The notes beneath the pieces were generated by a model, which was not told the origin of the DNA, did no database searches, and saw nothing but the letters and a program-made list of their open reading frames with translations. A DNA stretch of 64,000 bases from Caulobacter ginsengisoli (GTDB lineage: Bacteria > Pseudomonadota > Alphaproteobacteria > Caulobacterales > Caulobacteraceae). Position numbers and translations under genes: made by a program. Each line of letters begins with the position of its first letter. Positions within the stretch are counted from its first letter, which is position 1. Below are positions 1-10,501 of this stretch, one piece after another. The stretch covers positions 62,001-126,000 of the forward strand of contig NZ_JAUSVS010000003.1 of the NCBI RefSeq assembly GCF_030814835.1, written 5' to 3'.

Positions 1-24
1 CGGGGCGCTCACGGAGGGGTCACC

Positions 25-627
25 ATGACCAGTGACAGGTTCTACCACGACGGCAGCCGCGCCCTGCAGGACCGCTTCGAAAGCCGACGCATTGCCGATC
101 GTCTCGAGCAGCTGAAGCGAACCGCCTTCACCGAGGACGACAAGACCTTCATCGAGAGCGCCATCTACTTTTTCCTCTCGACCGCCGACCATGAGGGGCA
201 GCCGGATTGCTCATTCAAGGGCGGTCCCGCCGGTTTCGTCCAGGTCACCGGCCCGTCGGAACTGGCCTTCCCGGACTACGATGGCAACGGCATGTTCAGG
301 AGCCTGGGCAACATCGAGGTCAATCCGAATGTGGCGCTGCTGTTCATCGCCCTGCACGGGGCGCCGCGGCGGCTGCGGGTGAACGGGATCGCCCGCATCG
401 ACCGGGATGGTCCGCTCCTGGGGAGCACCGTCGGCGCGCAGATGATCGTCCGCGTCGAGGCGCGCGCCATTTTTCCCAACTGTCCGCGCTATATTCCGAG
501 CCTGGAGCTGGCCCAGCCCTCGCCCTACATCCCGGTGGCGGGCCACGATCCGGTCGAGCCGGCCTGGAAGGGTTTCGACGTCTTCAAGGACGACGTCCAT
601 CCGCGCCAGCCGACGTTCAAGGGCTAG
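25..627 (+). CDS. Pyridoxamine 5'-phosphate oxidase-like flavin-binding protein
   Basis: A 200-aa soluble protein of the split-barrel PNPOx-like family. Such proteins usually bind FMN or a related cofactor and act in the cytoplasm. The N-terminal half carries the typical 'IESAIYFFLSTAD..GQPD' strand pattern, where true PNPOx-like proteins build the barrel, followed by the G-G-P-A-G-F turn and the 'NIEVNPNVALLFI' strand. The ATG is preceded by GGAGGGG, which fixes the start. It stands alone before a tRNA on the other strand. The substrate cannot be told from sequence; the family includes general stress proteins and F420- or heme-binding members. Confidence 0.8.
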   Translation: MTSDRFYHDGSRALQDRFESRRIADRLEQLKRTAFTEDDKTFIESAIYFFLSTADHEGQPDCSFKGGPAGFVQVTGPSELAFPDYDGNGMFRSLGNIEVNPNVALLFIALHGAPRRLRVNGIARIDRDGPLLGSTVGAQMIVRVEARAIFPNCPRYIPSLELAQPSPYIPVAGHDPVEPAWKGFDVFKDDVHPRQPTFKG

Positions 628-633
628 GACGAG

Positions 634-710
634 TGGCGACCCGGGAGGGACTCGAACCCCCGACCTTAGCTTTAGGAAAGCTCTGCTCTATCCGGCTGAG
701 CTACCGGGCC
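634..710 (-). tRNA. tRNA-Arg (anticodon CCT)
   Basis: Read on the minus strand this 77-nt stretch folds as a complete cloverleaf: a 7-bp acceptor stem (GGCCCGG with CCGGGTC, one G-U), D stem GCTC/GAGC, anticodon stem with loop TTCCTAA giving anticodon CCT, T arm with TTCGAGT, and an encoded CCA. The 27-43 pair at the base of the anticodon stem is a G-A mismatch. It decodes AGG. The 3' end lies 6 bp from the convergent flavoprotein gene. Confidence 0.95.
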
Positions 711-737
711 ACGCGGGGCGACTGGTAGCCCAAAACC

Positions 738-758
738 GCGGGGCTAGACCAGCCCCGC
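738..758 (-). terminator. Rho-independent terminator of rpoH
   Basis: A perfect 8-bp GC-rich stem (738-745 with 751-758) and a 5-nt loop sit one base beyond the rpoH stop codon. On the minus strand the stem is followed by GGTTTTG, a short U-run. It separates rpoH from the tRNA gene just downstream. Confidence 0.75.
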
Positions 759-759
759 C

Positions 760-1632
760 CTAAACCAATCCTGAGAGGGCCTCGTCGCCGACCTCGGCGC
801 GGATGGCCTCGCGCAGGCGGCCCAGGGCCTGCTGCTCGATCTGCCGGACCCGCTCCTTGGAGACGCCCATCTGCGCGCCCAGCGCCTCGAGGGTGCAGGG
901 CTCCTCGGACAGGCGGCGGGCCTGGATGATCTCGCGTTCGCGGGGCGTCAGGGTCTTGAGGGCCAGGGCCAGCACCCGCTCACGGGTCTGGCCGTCGAGG
1001 TGGTCGCTGACCTGTTGCTCGGGACTGCCGGCCTCGTCGACGATCAGGTCCTGCCAGCTTTCGGCGGAATCGTCGCTGATCGGGGTGGAGAGCGAGCGGT
1101 CGCCGGCGGCCAGCCGCATCGCCATGCTGGCGACCTCGTCTTCCTCGACGCCCAGCTCGACAGCGATGGCCTGGCGTTGGTCGGGAGTCAGCGAGCCCTC
1201 CAGCGCCCCCAGCCGGGCCCGCAGGCGGCGCAGGTTGAAGAACAGGCTCTTGCCGGCCGCCGTCGGGGCGGCGCGGACGATCGACCAGTTGCGCATGACA
1301 TAGTCCTGCATGGCCGCCCGGATCCACCAGCCGGCATAGGTCGAGAACCGCACCGCCCGGCTCGGCTCGAAACGCTCGGCCGCCTGCATCAGGCCCACCG
1401 CGCCCTCCTGCACCAGGTCGCTCATCGGCAGGCCATAGGCGCGGAAGCGGCTGGCCATGGCGATGACCAGCCGCATGTAGGCCTCGGTCAGTTCGTGCAG
1501 CGCCCCGTCGTCGCCGGCCTCGCGCCAGCGCACGGCCAGGTCCTGCTCGTGGTCGGCGCTGAGCAGCGGCGCGCGCATGGCCCGGCGGATGAAGCGCCGG
1601 TCTGCGGTATCGCTGGTGATCGGCTCGGCCAC
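760..1632 (-). CDS. rpoH: RNA polymerase sigma factor RpoH (sigma-32 family)
   Basis: A 290-aa sigma-70 family factor. Region 2 (about residues 55-120, with 'FSTYAGWWIRAAMQDYVMRN') binds core RNA polymerase and the -10 element. The RpoH box 'KSLFFNLRR' (about 128-136) is the diagnostic segment of heat-shock sigma factors. Region 4 ends in a helix-turn-helix ('GVSKERVRQIEQQALGRLR', about 255-275). The start is GTG with GGAG about 11 bases upstream. Many alphaproteobacteria have several RpoH paralogues, so this could be the main RpoH or a second one (RpoH2-like); the sequence alone does not decide. It is probably monocistronic, with its own terminator. A candidate target, clpB, lies 6 kb away. 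Confidence 0.88.
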   Translation of the reverse strand: MAEPITSDTADRRFIRRAMRAPLLSADHEQDLAVRWREAGDDGALHELTEAYMRLVIAMASRFRAYGLPMSDLVQEGAVGLMQAAERFEPSRAVRFSTYAGWWIRAAMQDYVMRNWSIVRAAPTAAGKSLFFNLRRLRARLGALEGSLTPDQRQAIAVELGVEEDEVASMAMRLAAGDRSLSTPISDDSAESWQDLIVDEAGSPEQQVSDHLDGQTRERVLALALKTLTPREREIIQARRLSEEPCTLEALGAQMGVSKERVRQIEQQALGRLREAIRAEVGDEALSGLV

Positions 1633-1648
1633 GGGCGGCTCGCTCCAA

Positions 1649-1661
1649 AGGGTTTAACCCT
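1649..1661 (-). promoter_or_regulatory. Short palindrome before rpoH
   Basis: The 13-nt palindrome AGGGTTTAACCCT (6-bp arms around one base) lies 17-29 bases upstream of the rpoH GTG start. The position suits an operator or a leader-RNA element. Nothing else supports a function. Confidence 0.25.
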
Positions 1662-1689
1662 GGCGATACGCAGCGTTCGCCGCCCTGGA

Positions 1690-1959
1690 TCACTCCCCGG
1701 GGGCGAGGGCCTTGATCGAGAGGGCGTGGACCGGCCCGGCCAACAGGTCGGCCAGGGCGGTGTTGACCGCCCGCTGGCGGGCCACCCGCGACTGGCCGGC
1801 GAAGGCCGCGGCCTCAATGGTGACGGTGAAGTGGCTCTCGCCACCCTCCCGCGCCCCGGCATGGCCGGCATGGCGGTCGCTGTCGTCAACGACCTCCAGC
1901 CGGGTGGGCTGCAGCGCGTCGGTCAACTTTTGGCGGATGGCGGTAATTATGGGGCCCAT
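1690..1959 (-). CDS. bolA: BolA family protein
   Basis: An 89-aa protein of the BolA/IbaG family, which work with monothiol glutaredoxins in iron-sulfur trafficking and iron sensing; some act as morphology or stress regulators. Family features seen are the early 'AIRQKLTDALQPTRLEVVDDS..HAGH' segment, the central 'SHFTVTI' strand with the conserved basic helix after it ('RQRAVNTAL'), and the 'VHALSIKAL' end strand. I chose the ATG at 1959; a TTG five codons upstream is also open. Divergent from the J-domain gene, with about 50 bp between the starts. The 'HAGH' region supplies candidate metal or cluster ligands. Confidence 0.85.
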   Translation of the reverse strand: MGPIITAIRQKLTDALQPTRLEVVDDSDRHAGHAGAREGGESHFTVTIEAAAFAGQSRVARQRAVNTALADLLAGPVHALSIKALAPGE

Positions 1960-2012
1960 TGGCGCAATGTTCAATTCTTGAATGAGAAGGGTTTCGCCCC
2001 ATACTTCGGCTC

Positions 2013-2666
2013 ATGCCCGGCGCCTTTCAATACCGTCCGAAATTCGTGGACATCCGCGTCCGCCCCCCCAAGCCGGAGGAGGAGGAAGCGGCGGCTAAGG
2101 CTGACGTCTTCACGCTCAAGCCCGGCGAGCGGCCCTGCGAGCATGCCGACTGCCGGCTGGCCGCCACCGCCAAGGCCCCCAAGTCGCGCGAGCGCATGCA
2201 CGAGCACTACTGGTTCTGCCAGGCCCACGCGGCCGAGTACAACAAGTCGTGGAACTTCTTCGCCGGCATGAACGACGAGCAGATCATCAAGGCTCAGGCC
2301 GAGCGCGCCACCGGCGAGCGGCCGACCTGGAGCTTCAAGGCCTCCAACCGCTCCCGCGAGGCGGCGGCCCAGGCCAAGGGGCCGATGGGCTGGGCCGATC
2401 CGTTCAGCCTGTTCGGCTTCGGCAAGGGCGGGGGCCAGGAGCGGCAGGCGCCGGAGAACGCCCGCCACCTGGGCAAAATGGAACGCAACGCCCTGGCCGA
2501 CCTGGATCTGCAGGAATCGGCGCTGGGGCCGGAAATCCGCGCCCGCTACACCGAGCTGGTCAAGCGCTGCCACCCCGACGCCAACGGCGGCGACCGCTCG
2601 GCCGAGAACCGGCTGCAGCGGGTGATCAAGGCGTTCAAGACCCTGCGCAAAGCCGGGATGGTCTGA
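2013..2666 (+). CDS. J-domain (DnaJ-like) protein, cobS neighbour
   Basis: A 217-aa protein with a C-terminal J domain (about residues 155-217) containing the HPD motif ('RCHPDANGGD'), which stimulates the ATPase of Hsp70 partners. The N-terminal part carries a 'CEHADC..' and 'FCQAHA' Cys/His set that could bind a metal. There is no DnaJ G/F or zinc-finger substrate domain, so it is a dedicated J-protein rather than DnaJ. It lies directly before cobS, an arrangement known from other alphaproteobacteria. A role in cobaltochelatase assembly is only inferred from position. Confidence 0.82.
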   Translation: MPGAFQYRPKFVDIRVRPPKPEEEEAAAKADVFTLKPGERPCEHADCRLAATAKAPKSRERMHEHYWFCQAHAAEYNKSWNFFAGMNDEQIIKAQAERATGERPTWSFKASNRSREAAAQAKGPMGWADPFSLFGFGKGGGQERQAPENARHLGKMERNALADLDLQESALGPEIRARYTELVKRCHPDANGGDRSAENRLQRVIKAFKTLRKAGMV

Positions 2667-2729
2667 ACCGCTAATTGGCTCAAACAGCCGTTTGCTTATC
2701 GGCGATTAGGCGCTAATGCCTTTTGCATT

Positions 2730-3737
2730 ATGGCTGACACCACGATCCCTCCCGCCGCCGATCCGTTGCTGACCCTGGTTCCCGACAAGCAGGTCTCGAT
2801 CCGCGAAGTCTTCGGCGTCGACAGCGACATGAAGGTCCCGGCCTTCAGCCATCGCGACAGTCACGTCCCCGATCTGGACGAGGCCTACCGCTTCGATCCC
2901 CAGACGACGCTCGCCATCTGCGCCGGCTTCGCCTTCGACCGCCGGGTGATGGTCCAGGGCTATCACGGCACCGGCAAGTCGACCCACATCGAGCAGGTGG
3001 CGGCGCGGCTGAACTGGCCGATGATCCGGGTCAACCTGGACAGCCACGTTTCGCGGATCGACCTGGTCGGCAAGGACGCCATCGTCCTGAAGGACGGCAA
3101 GCAGATCACCGAATTCCGCGAAGGTATGCTGCCCTGGACGCTGCAGCGGCCGATGGCGCTGGTGTTCGACGAGTATGACGCCGGCCGGCCGGACGTGATG
3201 TTCGTCATCCAGCGGGTGCTGGAAGCGCAGGGCAAGCTGACCCTGCTGGACCAGAACCGGGTCATCCGACCCAACCCGTATTTCCGGCTGTTCTCGACGA
3301 CCAACACCATTGGTCTGGGCGACACCACCGGCCTCTATCACGGCACCCAGCAGATCAACCAAGGCCAGATGGACCGCTGGTCGATCGTCACCACGCTGAA
3401 CTATCTGGACCATGACGCCGAGGCCGAGATTGTGCTGGCCAAGTCGCCCGGCTACGCCACGGCCGAGGGCCGGCGGACCATCGCCGCCATGGTGCGGGTG
3501 GCCGACATGACGCGCAACGCCTTCATGAACGGCGACATCTCCACGGTCATGAGCCCGCGGACGGTGATCACCTGGGCGCAGAACACCGAGATCTTCGCCG
3601 GCGACATCGCGCTGGCCTTCCGGCTGACCTTCCTGAACAAGTGCGACGAGCTGGAGCGGCCGACCGTGGCCGAGTTCTTCCAGCGCGCCTTCGGGACCGA
3701 CCTGCCCGAGAGCGCGGCGCGGGTTAAGGTGGCCTGA
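2730..3737 (+). CDS. cobS: Cobaltochelatase AAA+ subunit CobS
   Basis: A 335-aa AAA+ ATPase. In aerobic B12 synthesis CobS and CobT form the ATPase part of the CobN-CobS-CobT complex that inserts cobalt into hydrogenobyrinic acid a,c-diamide. The Walker A motif is 'GYHGTGKST' (about residues 77-85), Walker B is 'ALVFDEYD', and the sensor region 'RLFSTTNT' follows; length matches the family. It starts 63 bp after the J-domain gene. Unlike the usual arrangement, cobT is not downstream: cytochrome genes follow. No cobalamin riboswitch is visible upstream. Confidence 0.92.
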   Translation: MADTTIPPAADPLLTLVPDKQVSIREVFGVDSDMKVPAFSHRDSHVPDLDEAYRFDPQTTLAICAGFAFDRRVMVQGYHGTGKSTHIEQVAARLNWPMIRVNLDSHVSRIDLVGKDAIVLKDGKQITEFREGMLPWTLQRPMALVFDEYDAGRPDVMFVIQRVLEAQGKLTLLDQNRVIRPNPYFRLFSTTNTIGLGDTTGLYHGTQQINQGQMDRWSIVTTLNYLDHDAEAEIVLAKSPGYATAEGRRTIAAMVRVADMTRNAFMNGDISTVMSPRTVITWAQNTEIFAGDIALAFRLTFLNKCDELERPTVAEFFQRAFGTDLPESAARVKVA

Positions 3738-3805
3738 CAGCACTTGCCAGAGCCCTGTGTCCCCGGCCTATCATGGGCCCGAGGGTCCGAGGCAGGAGTG
3801 TTCGA

Positions 3806-4264
3806 ATGAAGATCGTGGTGAGCGCCGTTCTGGCGGCCGGCGTGGCTTTGGCCGTGGCGGGGACATCCTACGCGGCCCTGGATGCGGCGGCGGTGATCAA
3901 GACCCGGCAGGATGGCATGAAGGGCCAGGGCGGCGCCCTGAAAGGCCTCGGCCAAGGGCTGGGCAGCGGCGCCTCGGCGGCCGATCTCAAGGTGTTTTCG
4001 GCCAAGCTGGTTGCCTCCTCGGCCCAGGTCGGTGGCTGGTTCCCCAAGGGCTCGGGGCCTGAGTCCGGCGTGAAGACCCACGCCAAGTCCGAAATCTGGA
4101 GCGACGCGGCCGGGTTCGCCACGGCGCGCACCAACTTCGCCACTCAGGCCGGCAAGCTGGATGCGGCGGTCGCCTCGGGCGACATGGACGCCATCAAGGC
4201 CCAGTTCGGCGCCACCCGCCTGGCCTGCAAGGCCTGCCACGACAAGTACAAGGCCGAGGATTGA
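3806..4264 (+). CDS. Cytochrome c' (class II c-type cytochrome)
   Basis: A 152-aa periplasmic protein. It has a signal peptide of about 23 residues ending at the 'SYA' type cleavage site, then a four-helix body. The single heme site 'CKACH' is close to the C-terminus (residues 141-145), which is the mark of class II cytochromes c such as c' and c-556. The ATG at 3806 follows AGGAG and places the signal peptide at the N-terminus; an upstream ATG at 3773 would spoil it. The stop overlaps the TTG start of the cytochrome b gene, so the pair is likely co-translated and forms one electron-transfer unit. Confidence 0.88.
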   Translation: MKIVVSAVLAAGVALAVAGTSYAALDAAAVIKTRQDGMKGQGGALKGLGQGLGSGASAADLKVFSAKLVASSAQVGGWFPKGSGPESGVKTHAKSEIWSDAAGFATARTNFATQAGKLDAAVASGDMDAIKAQFGATRLACKACHDKYKAED

Positions 4265-4914
4265 CCCGGATACGGGTCTGGGACGCGGCGCTGCGCCTGG
4301 TTCACTGGGCGCTGGCGCTGCTGATCCCGTTTTCCTGGTGGACGCAAGAGACCGAGCACATGGCCTGGCACCGGCTGTCGGGCTACACGGTCGCGGCCCT
4401 GCTGGTTTTCCGGATCTGGTGGGGTTTCGCGGGGCCGCAGACGGCGCGGTTCAAGGGCCTGCTGGGCGGGCCCAAGCGGATCGCCGCCTATCTCTCAGGC
4501 AAGGGCGGCGCGACGCTCGGCCACAACCCCCTGGGGGGCTGGAGCGTGGCGGCCATGTTCGTGGCCCTGACCGCCCAGGTGAGCCTGGGTCTCTTCTCCA
4601 TGGACGAGGACGCTATCGAGGCCGGGCCGCTGGCCAACTTCGTCAGCTTCGACCAGGCCCGGCTGGCCGCCCACGCCCATGAGTTCGTGTTCAATGTCCT
4701 GCTGGGCTTGATCGCCCTGCACCTGGCGGCCATCGCCGTCTATGCGGCCAGGGGCTCCAACCTGGTCAGACCGATGCTGACCGGGCGGGCCAGGGCCCCC
4801 GATGGCGCGGTGGGGATCAAGCCGCTTTCGGTCCTTGCGCTGCTCGTCGGCCTTGTGCTGGCCGGTGGGGTTTTCGCCCTGCTGCTCTGGCTGTCGAAAA
4901 AGGCGGGGCTGTAG
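4261..4914 (+). CDS. Cytochrome b561-type membrane protein
   Basis: A 217-aa inner-membrane di-heme cytochrome b of the Ni-hydrogenase-type b/b561 family, with four predicted membrane helices. Candidate heme-ligand histidines sit in 'LVHWAL' near the N-terminus, 'HRLSGY', 'AHAHEF' and 'ALHLAAI'. The start is TTG in a TTGA overlap with the cytochrome c' stop. It probably passes electrons between the quinone pool and the adjacent cytochrome c'. A second, non-heme reason for the pairing cannot be excluded. Confidence 0.86.
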   Translation: MTRIRVWDAALRLVHWALALLIPFSWWTQETEHMAWHRLSGYTVAALLVFRIWWGFAGPQTARFKGLLGGPKRIAAYLSGKGGATLGHNPLGGWSVAAMFVALTAQVSLGLFSMDEDAIEAGPLANFVSFDQARLAAHAHEFVFNVLLGLIALHLAAIAVYAARGSNLVRPMLTGRARAPDGAVGIKPLSVLALLVGLVLAGGVFALLLWLSKKAGL

Positions 4915-4925
4915 CCACCATCAAA

Positions 4926-4960
4926 ACCGTCATCCTGGGCCTTGTGCCCAGGATGACGGT
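4926..4960. repeat. Solo palindromic repeat (same family as 39.0 and 55.4 kb elements)
   Basis: A perfect 15-bp inverted repeat (4926-4940 with 4946-4960) around CTTGT. The arm matches the outer half of the 33-bp arms at 39022-39054 and 55383-55415. Here only one hairpin is present. It lies 12 bp beyond the cytochrome b stop, where it could end or protect that mRNA; there is no U-run. Confidence 0.8.
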
Positions 4961-5051
4961 GAGGGGGGCGAATAACGAAAAATGTAACCCCCTTCCTATT
5001 TCCCAAAAACCTGGCTCGCGTAGTGTCAAAACTGGGGGTTGGGAGACGACT

Positions 5052-7286
5052 ATGACCGCGCCGAAGATTGGCCGCACCGTTGCCGAGTCCACGCCAAGCT
5101 GGCCCGACGCGCCTAAGCCTCCCAAAGGCGCGCCCAACATCCTGGTCGTGCTGTTCGACGATGTCGGCTTCTCCGATCTCGGCTGTTACGGCTCGCCCAT
5201 CGACACCCCGACCATCGACGCCATCGCCGCACGGGGGCTGCGCTATACCGGCTTCCACACCACGGCCATGTGTTCGACGACCCGGGCCGCCCTGCTGACC
5301 GGGCGCAACCACCACAGCGTCGGGGTCGGCTGCCTGGCCAATTTCGACAGCGGCTATCCCGGCTATCGCGGCAAGATCGCCAAGGAGGCCGGCATCCTTC
5401 CCGAGATGCTCAAGCCTCACGGCTACCGCGCCTACATGGTCGGCAAGTGGCACGTGACCCCGCTGACCGAGACCGGCCCCTCCGGTCCGTTCGACGGCTG
5501 GCCGCTGGGCCGGGGCTTCGACCGCTATTACGGCTTCATGGACGCCGAGACAGACCAGTATTCGCCCGAACTGGTGCGGGACAACACGCCCTGCGACGCG
5601 CCGGGGACCTACGAGACCGGCTACCACCTGACCGAGGACCTGGTCGACCAGACCATCCGCTTCATCGCCGACCACACGGCCGACGCGCCGGACACGCCCT
5701 GGCTGACCTGGCTGGCCCTGGGCGCCTGCCATGCGCCGCACCAGGCGCCGCGCGACCTGATCCTGAAATACGACCAGGTCTTCTCGCGTGGCTGGGACGT
5801 CGAGCGCGAGGAACGGCTGGCCCGCCAGAAGGGCATGGGCATCGTGCCGGCCGACACGGCCATGCCCGACCGCAACGACTACGTGAAAGCCTGGGCCGAC
5901 CATTCCGACGACGAGCGGCGGCTGTTCAGCCGGCTGCAGGGCGCGTACGCCGCCATGCTCGAGCACGCCGACCAGCATCTGGCCCGGCTGATGGCCTTCC
6001 TCGACGAGGCGGGGCTGACCGACGACACCCTGGTCATCGTCATGTCCGACAACGGCGCCAGCCAGGAGGGCGGGCCGCTGGGCATGGTCAATGTCATGGG
6101 CCCGCTCAACATGCGGTTCGAGCCGCTGGACGAGAAGATCGCCCGCATCGACGACATCGGCGGCCCCGACACCCACACCAACTTCCCGCTGGGCTGGGCG
6201 ATGGCCTCGAACACGCCCCTGCGCCGCTACAAGCAGAACACCCACGGCGGCGGCATCCGCGACCCGCTGGTGATGAGCTGGCCGAACGGCATCAAGGCGC
6301 GGGGCGAGCTGCGCACCCAGTTCACCCATGTCAGCGACCTGGTCCCGACCCTGCTGGAGACACTGGGGATCGAGGCCCCGGCCAGTGTCGCCGGCGTCGC
6401 TCAGATGCCGCTGGAGGGCGAGAGCTTTGCGGCCAGCCTCAAAGACCCGGCCGCGGCGCCGCGCCGGCGCCCGCAGTATTTCGAGATGTTCGGCCACCGG
6501 GGCCTGTGGAAGGACGGCTGGAAGGCCGTGGCCTACCACCCGCCGGGGCGGGCCTTCGACGATGATGTCTGGGAACTCTACCATCTGGACAGGGATTTCT
6601 CGGAAACCAACGACCTGGCCGCCGTCGAGCCGGAGCGCCTCAAGGCGATGATCGAGGAATGGTGGGCGGTGGCCGAGACCAGCAAGGTGCTGCCGCTGGA
6701 CGACCGCTTCATCGCCCGCTTCACCGACAACGCCGCTCGCTTCCACGGCCCCCGAAACCACTTCGTCTTTCACAAGGGCATGGGCCACCTGCCCACCGAC
6801 GTGGCGCCCGACGTCCGGGGCCGCTCCTACCGCATCGAGGCCGAGGCGCGGCTGGGCGAGGGCGATCGCGGCGTGCTGATCGCCCATGGCGACGCCACCA
6901 GCGGCTATTCCCTGTTCGTCGAGAACGGCCATCTGCATCACGTGATGAACGTCGGCGGCCAGCTGGTCACCGTGAGTTCCGACCGGACCATCCCCCCCGG
7001 CCTGCGCCGTCTGGCCGTGGCCTGCCACCGGCCGGAGTCGGGCCCGCGCCGCCTGACCCTGCTGATCGACGGCGAACCGGCCGGGGCGGTGGAAACCCCG
7101 CTCGGCTTCATGAACATGGTCTCCTGGTCGGGCCTGGACATCGGCCGCGACCGGGGCAGCCCCGTCGCGCCCTACGCGGCGCCTTTCGAGTTCACCGGCC
7201 AACTTCGGAAGGTGACCGTGACCATGGACGGCGACCAGCGGCTGGACAGCGAGGGCGTGGCGGCGGCGGAATTGGCGAGGCAGTAG
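5052..7286 (+). CDS. Sulfatase (arylsulfatase-type alkaline phosphatase superfamily) with C-terminal lectin-like domain
   Basis: A 744-aa hydrolase. The N-terminal sulfatase domain has the first metal-binding motif '[12 protein letters not shown]' and later 'VIVMSDNGA'. The residue normally converted to formylglycine is Cys74 in '[15 protein letters not shown]'; the usual CxPxR signature has Thr in place of Pro. After about residue 560 a beta-rich region resembles the concanavalin-like/LamG fold found at the end of such arylsulfatases. No signal peptide is visible from ATG 5052 (preceded by GGGAGACGACT), so the enzyme looks cytoplasmic. A further upstream ATG at 4944 is open but would overlap the repeat. 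Substrate is unknown; sulfate esters of small or steroid-like molecules are possible. Confidence 0.87.
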   Translation: MTAPKIGRTVAESTPSWPDAPKPPKGAPNILVVLFDDVGFSDLGCYGSPIDTPTIDAIAARGLRYTGFHTTAMCSTTRAALLTGRNHHSVGVGCLANFDSGYPGYRGKIAKEAGILPEMLKPHGYRAYMVGKWHVTPLTETGPSGPFDGWPLGRGFDRYYGFMDAETDQYSPELVRDNTPCDAPGTYETGYHLTEDLVDQTIRFIADHTADAPDTPWLTWLALGACHAPHQAPRDLILKYDQVFSRGWDVEREERLARQKGMGIVPADTAMPDRNDYVKAWADHSDDERRLFSRLQGAYAAMLEHADQHLARLMAFLDEAGLTDDTLVIVMSDNGASQEGGPLGMVNVMGPLNMRFEPLDEKIARIDDIGGPDTHTNFPLGWAMASNTPLRRYKQNTHGGGIRDPLVMSWPNGIKARGELRTQFTHVSDLVPTLLETLGIEAPASVAGVAQMPLEGESFAASLKDPAAAPRRRPQYFEMFGHRGLWKDGWKAVAYHPPGRAFDDDVWELYHLDRDFSETNDLAAVEPERLKAMIEEWWAVAETSKVLPLDDRFIARFTDNAARFHGPRNHFVFHKGMGHLPTDVAPDVRGRSYRIEAEARLGEGDRGVLIAHGDATSGYSLFVENGHLHHVMNVGGQLVTVSSDRTIPPGLRRLAVACHRPESGPRRLTLLIDGEPAGAVETPLGFMNMVSWSGLDIGRDRGSPVAPYAAPFEFTGQLRKVTVTMDGDQRLDSEGVAAAELARQ

Positions 7287-7292
7287 ATCCCA

Positions 7293-7462
7293 AATTCCTC
7301 GCCCCTTGGGTGAGAGGGACCACGAAGTGGTGGAGTGGGCTCTTGGGAGCACACGGACTTTCAGGCATGTCCACTCCGACAAAGCTCAATCTGGACCTCC
7401 CGTGTGTTCCACGGCCCACTCCGTCGGCTTCGCCGCCACCTGGCCCCAAGGGGCGAGGAATT
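7293..7462. repeat. MITE-like long inverted-repeat element
   Basis: About 170 bp between the sulfatase stop and the clpB promoter folds as one long imperfect hairpin. The outer 18 bases at 7293-7310 (AATTCCTCGCCCCTTGGG) are the exact reverse complement of 7445-7462. Further in, GGAGTGGGC at 7332-7340 pairs with 7413-7421, and an inner GGAGCACACGG pairs with a one-mismatch partner near 7400. It contains no gene and looks like a non-autonomous dispersed element. Confidence 0.7.
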
Positions 7463-7487
7463 AAGAGAAGCGGCGTCCCGTCCTCCC

Positions 7488-7516
7488 CTTGTGTTGCCGC
7501 CAAGCCACACCTAAAT
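7488..7516 (+). promoter_or_regulatory. Candidate sigma-32 (heat-shock) promoter of clpB
   Basis: CTTGTG at 7488-7493, a 14-nt spacer and CACCTAAAT at 7508-7516 resemble the RpoH consensus (CTTGAA, 13-14 nt, CCCCATNT). It lies about 65 bp before the clpB ATG. clpB genes are classic RpoH targets. Confidence 0.45.
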
Positions 7517-7582
7517 CCCCGGTCAGGACCGTTTGCGCCAGATCAGGGCAGGCGGTTCAAATCCGCCTATCCAGGGGACATT

Positions 7583-10168
<2,586 letters not shown>

Positions 10169-10188
10169 ATCGCGGGTCCGCACGCGAG

Positions 10189-10226
10189 GGCCGGTTTCCG
10201 GAAGCTCACCCCGACGGAAGCCGGCC
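10189..10226 (+). terminator. Hairpin downstream of clpB
   Basis: A 12-bp inverted repeat (10189-10200 with 10215-10226, one G-T) around a 14-nt loop begins 20 bp after the clpB stop and is followed by TCTTG. A factor-independent terminator is likely, though the U-tract is poor. Confidence 0.5.
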
Positions 10227-10306
10227 TCTTGAACTTGACTTTAAGATGCCATAGTGAGCGTCACAGCCAAGCCCGGCGTGTTTCTGAAACTGGAAAGGAG
10301 AGCATC

Positions 10307-10408
10307 ATGCGAGCGACTTCAGCCCGTCAAGAAAATCTCCTCATAACCCAGACTCTTCAGGAACAGATTGCATGGGCAATTCGCTGTCGGGCGACGTCAC
10401 TCGCCTGA
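10307..10408 (+). CDS. Possible 33-aa leader peptide before the RtcB/PrfH operon
   Basis: A 33-aa open frame starts with ATG six bases after a strong GGAAAGGAG ribosome-binding site. The peptide begins MRATSARQENLL and ends at TGA 10406. It lies in the 333-bp gap between clpB and the operon, about 95 bp before the first operon gene, and is in phase with it but separated by stop codons (10406 and 10424). It could be a regulatory leader peptide, a small protein, or chance. The rest of the gap (10227-10306 and 10409-10501) shows only TTGAAC/TTGACT boxes near 10229-10240, which could be -35 elements. Confidence 0.35.
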   Translation: MRATSARQENLLITQTLQEQIAWAIRCRATSLA

Positions 10409-10501
10409 TCTCTTTCGGCGGGGTGAACACACCTCGCCGTTTCGTCAAATATCCGCTGTTCAGCCAGCCGCCGTCGGCTTCCGTTTCTCGGGAGGGCCGT
10501 C

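Noticed and set aside
634..710. tRNA-Arg as an attachment site for an island
   Set aside because: No integrase, no repeated tRNA end and no change of gene style nearby.
2667..2729. Cobalamin riboswitch upstream of cobS
   Set aside because: The 63-bp gap is too short and lacks a B12-box-like sequence.
3564..3571. GTGATCAC within cobS as a fourth operator
   Set aside because: It lacks the outer T and A and lies inside coding sequence. The similar 26475-26482 copy in the RND gene was dropped for the same reason.
4740..7382. Very long open frame antisense to the sulfatase gene
   Set aside because: It mirrors the codon pattern of the sulfatase, is full of Gly/Arg/Pro runs and has no recognisable domain. 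High-GC genomes produce such frames by chance.
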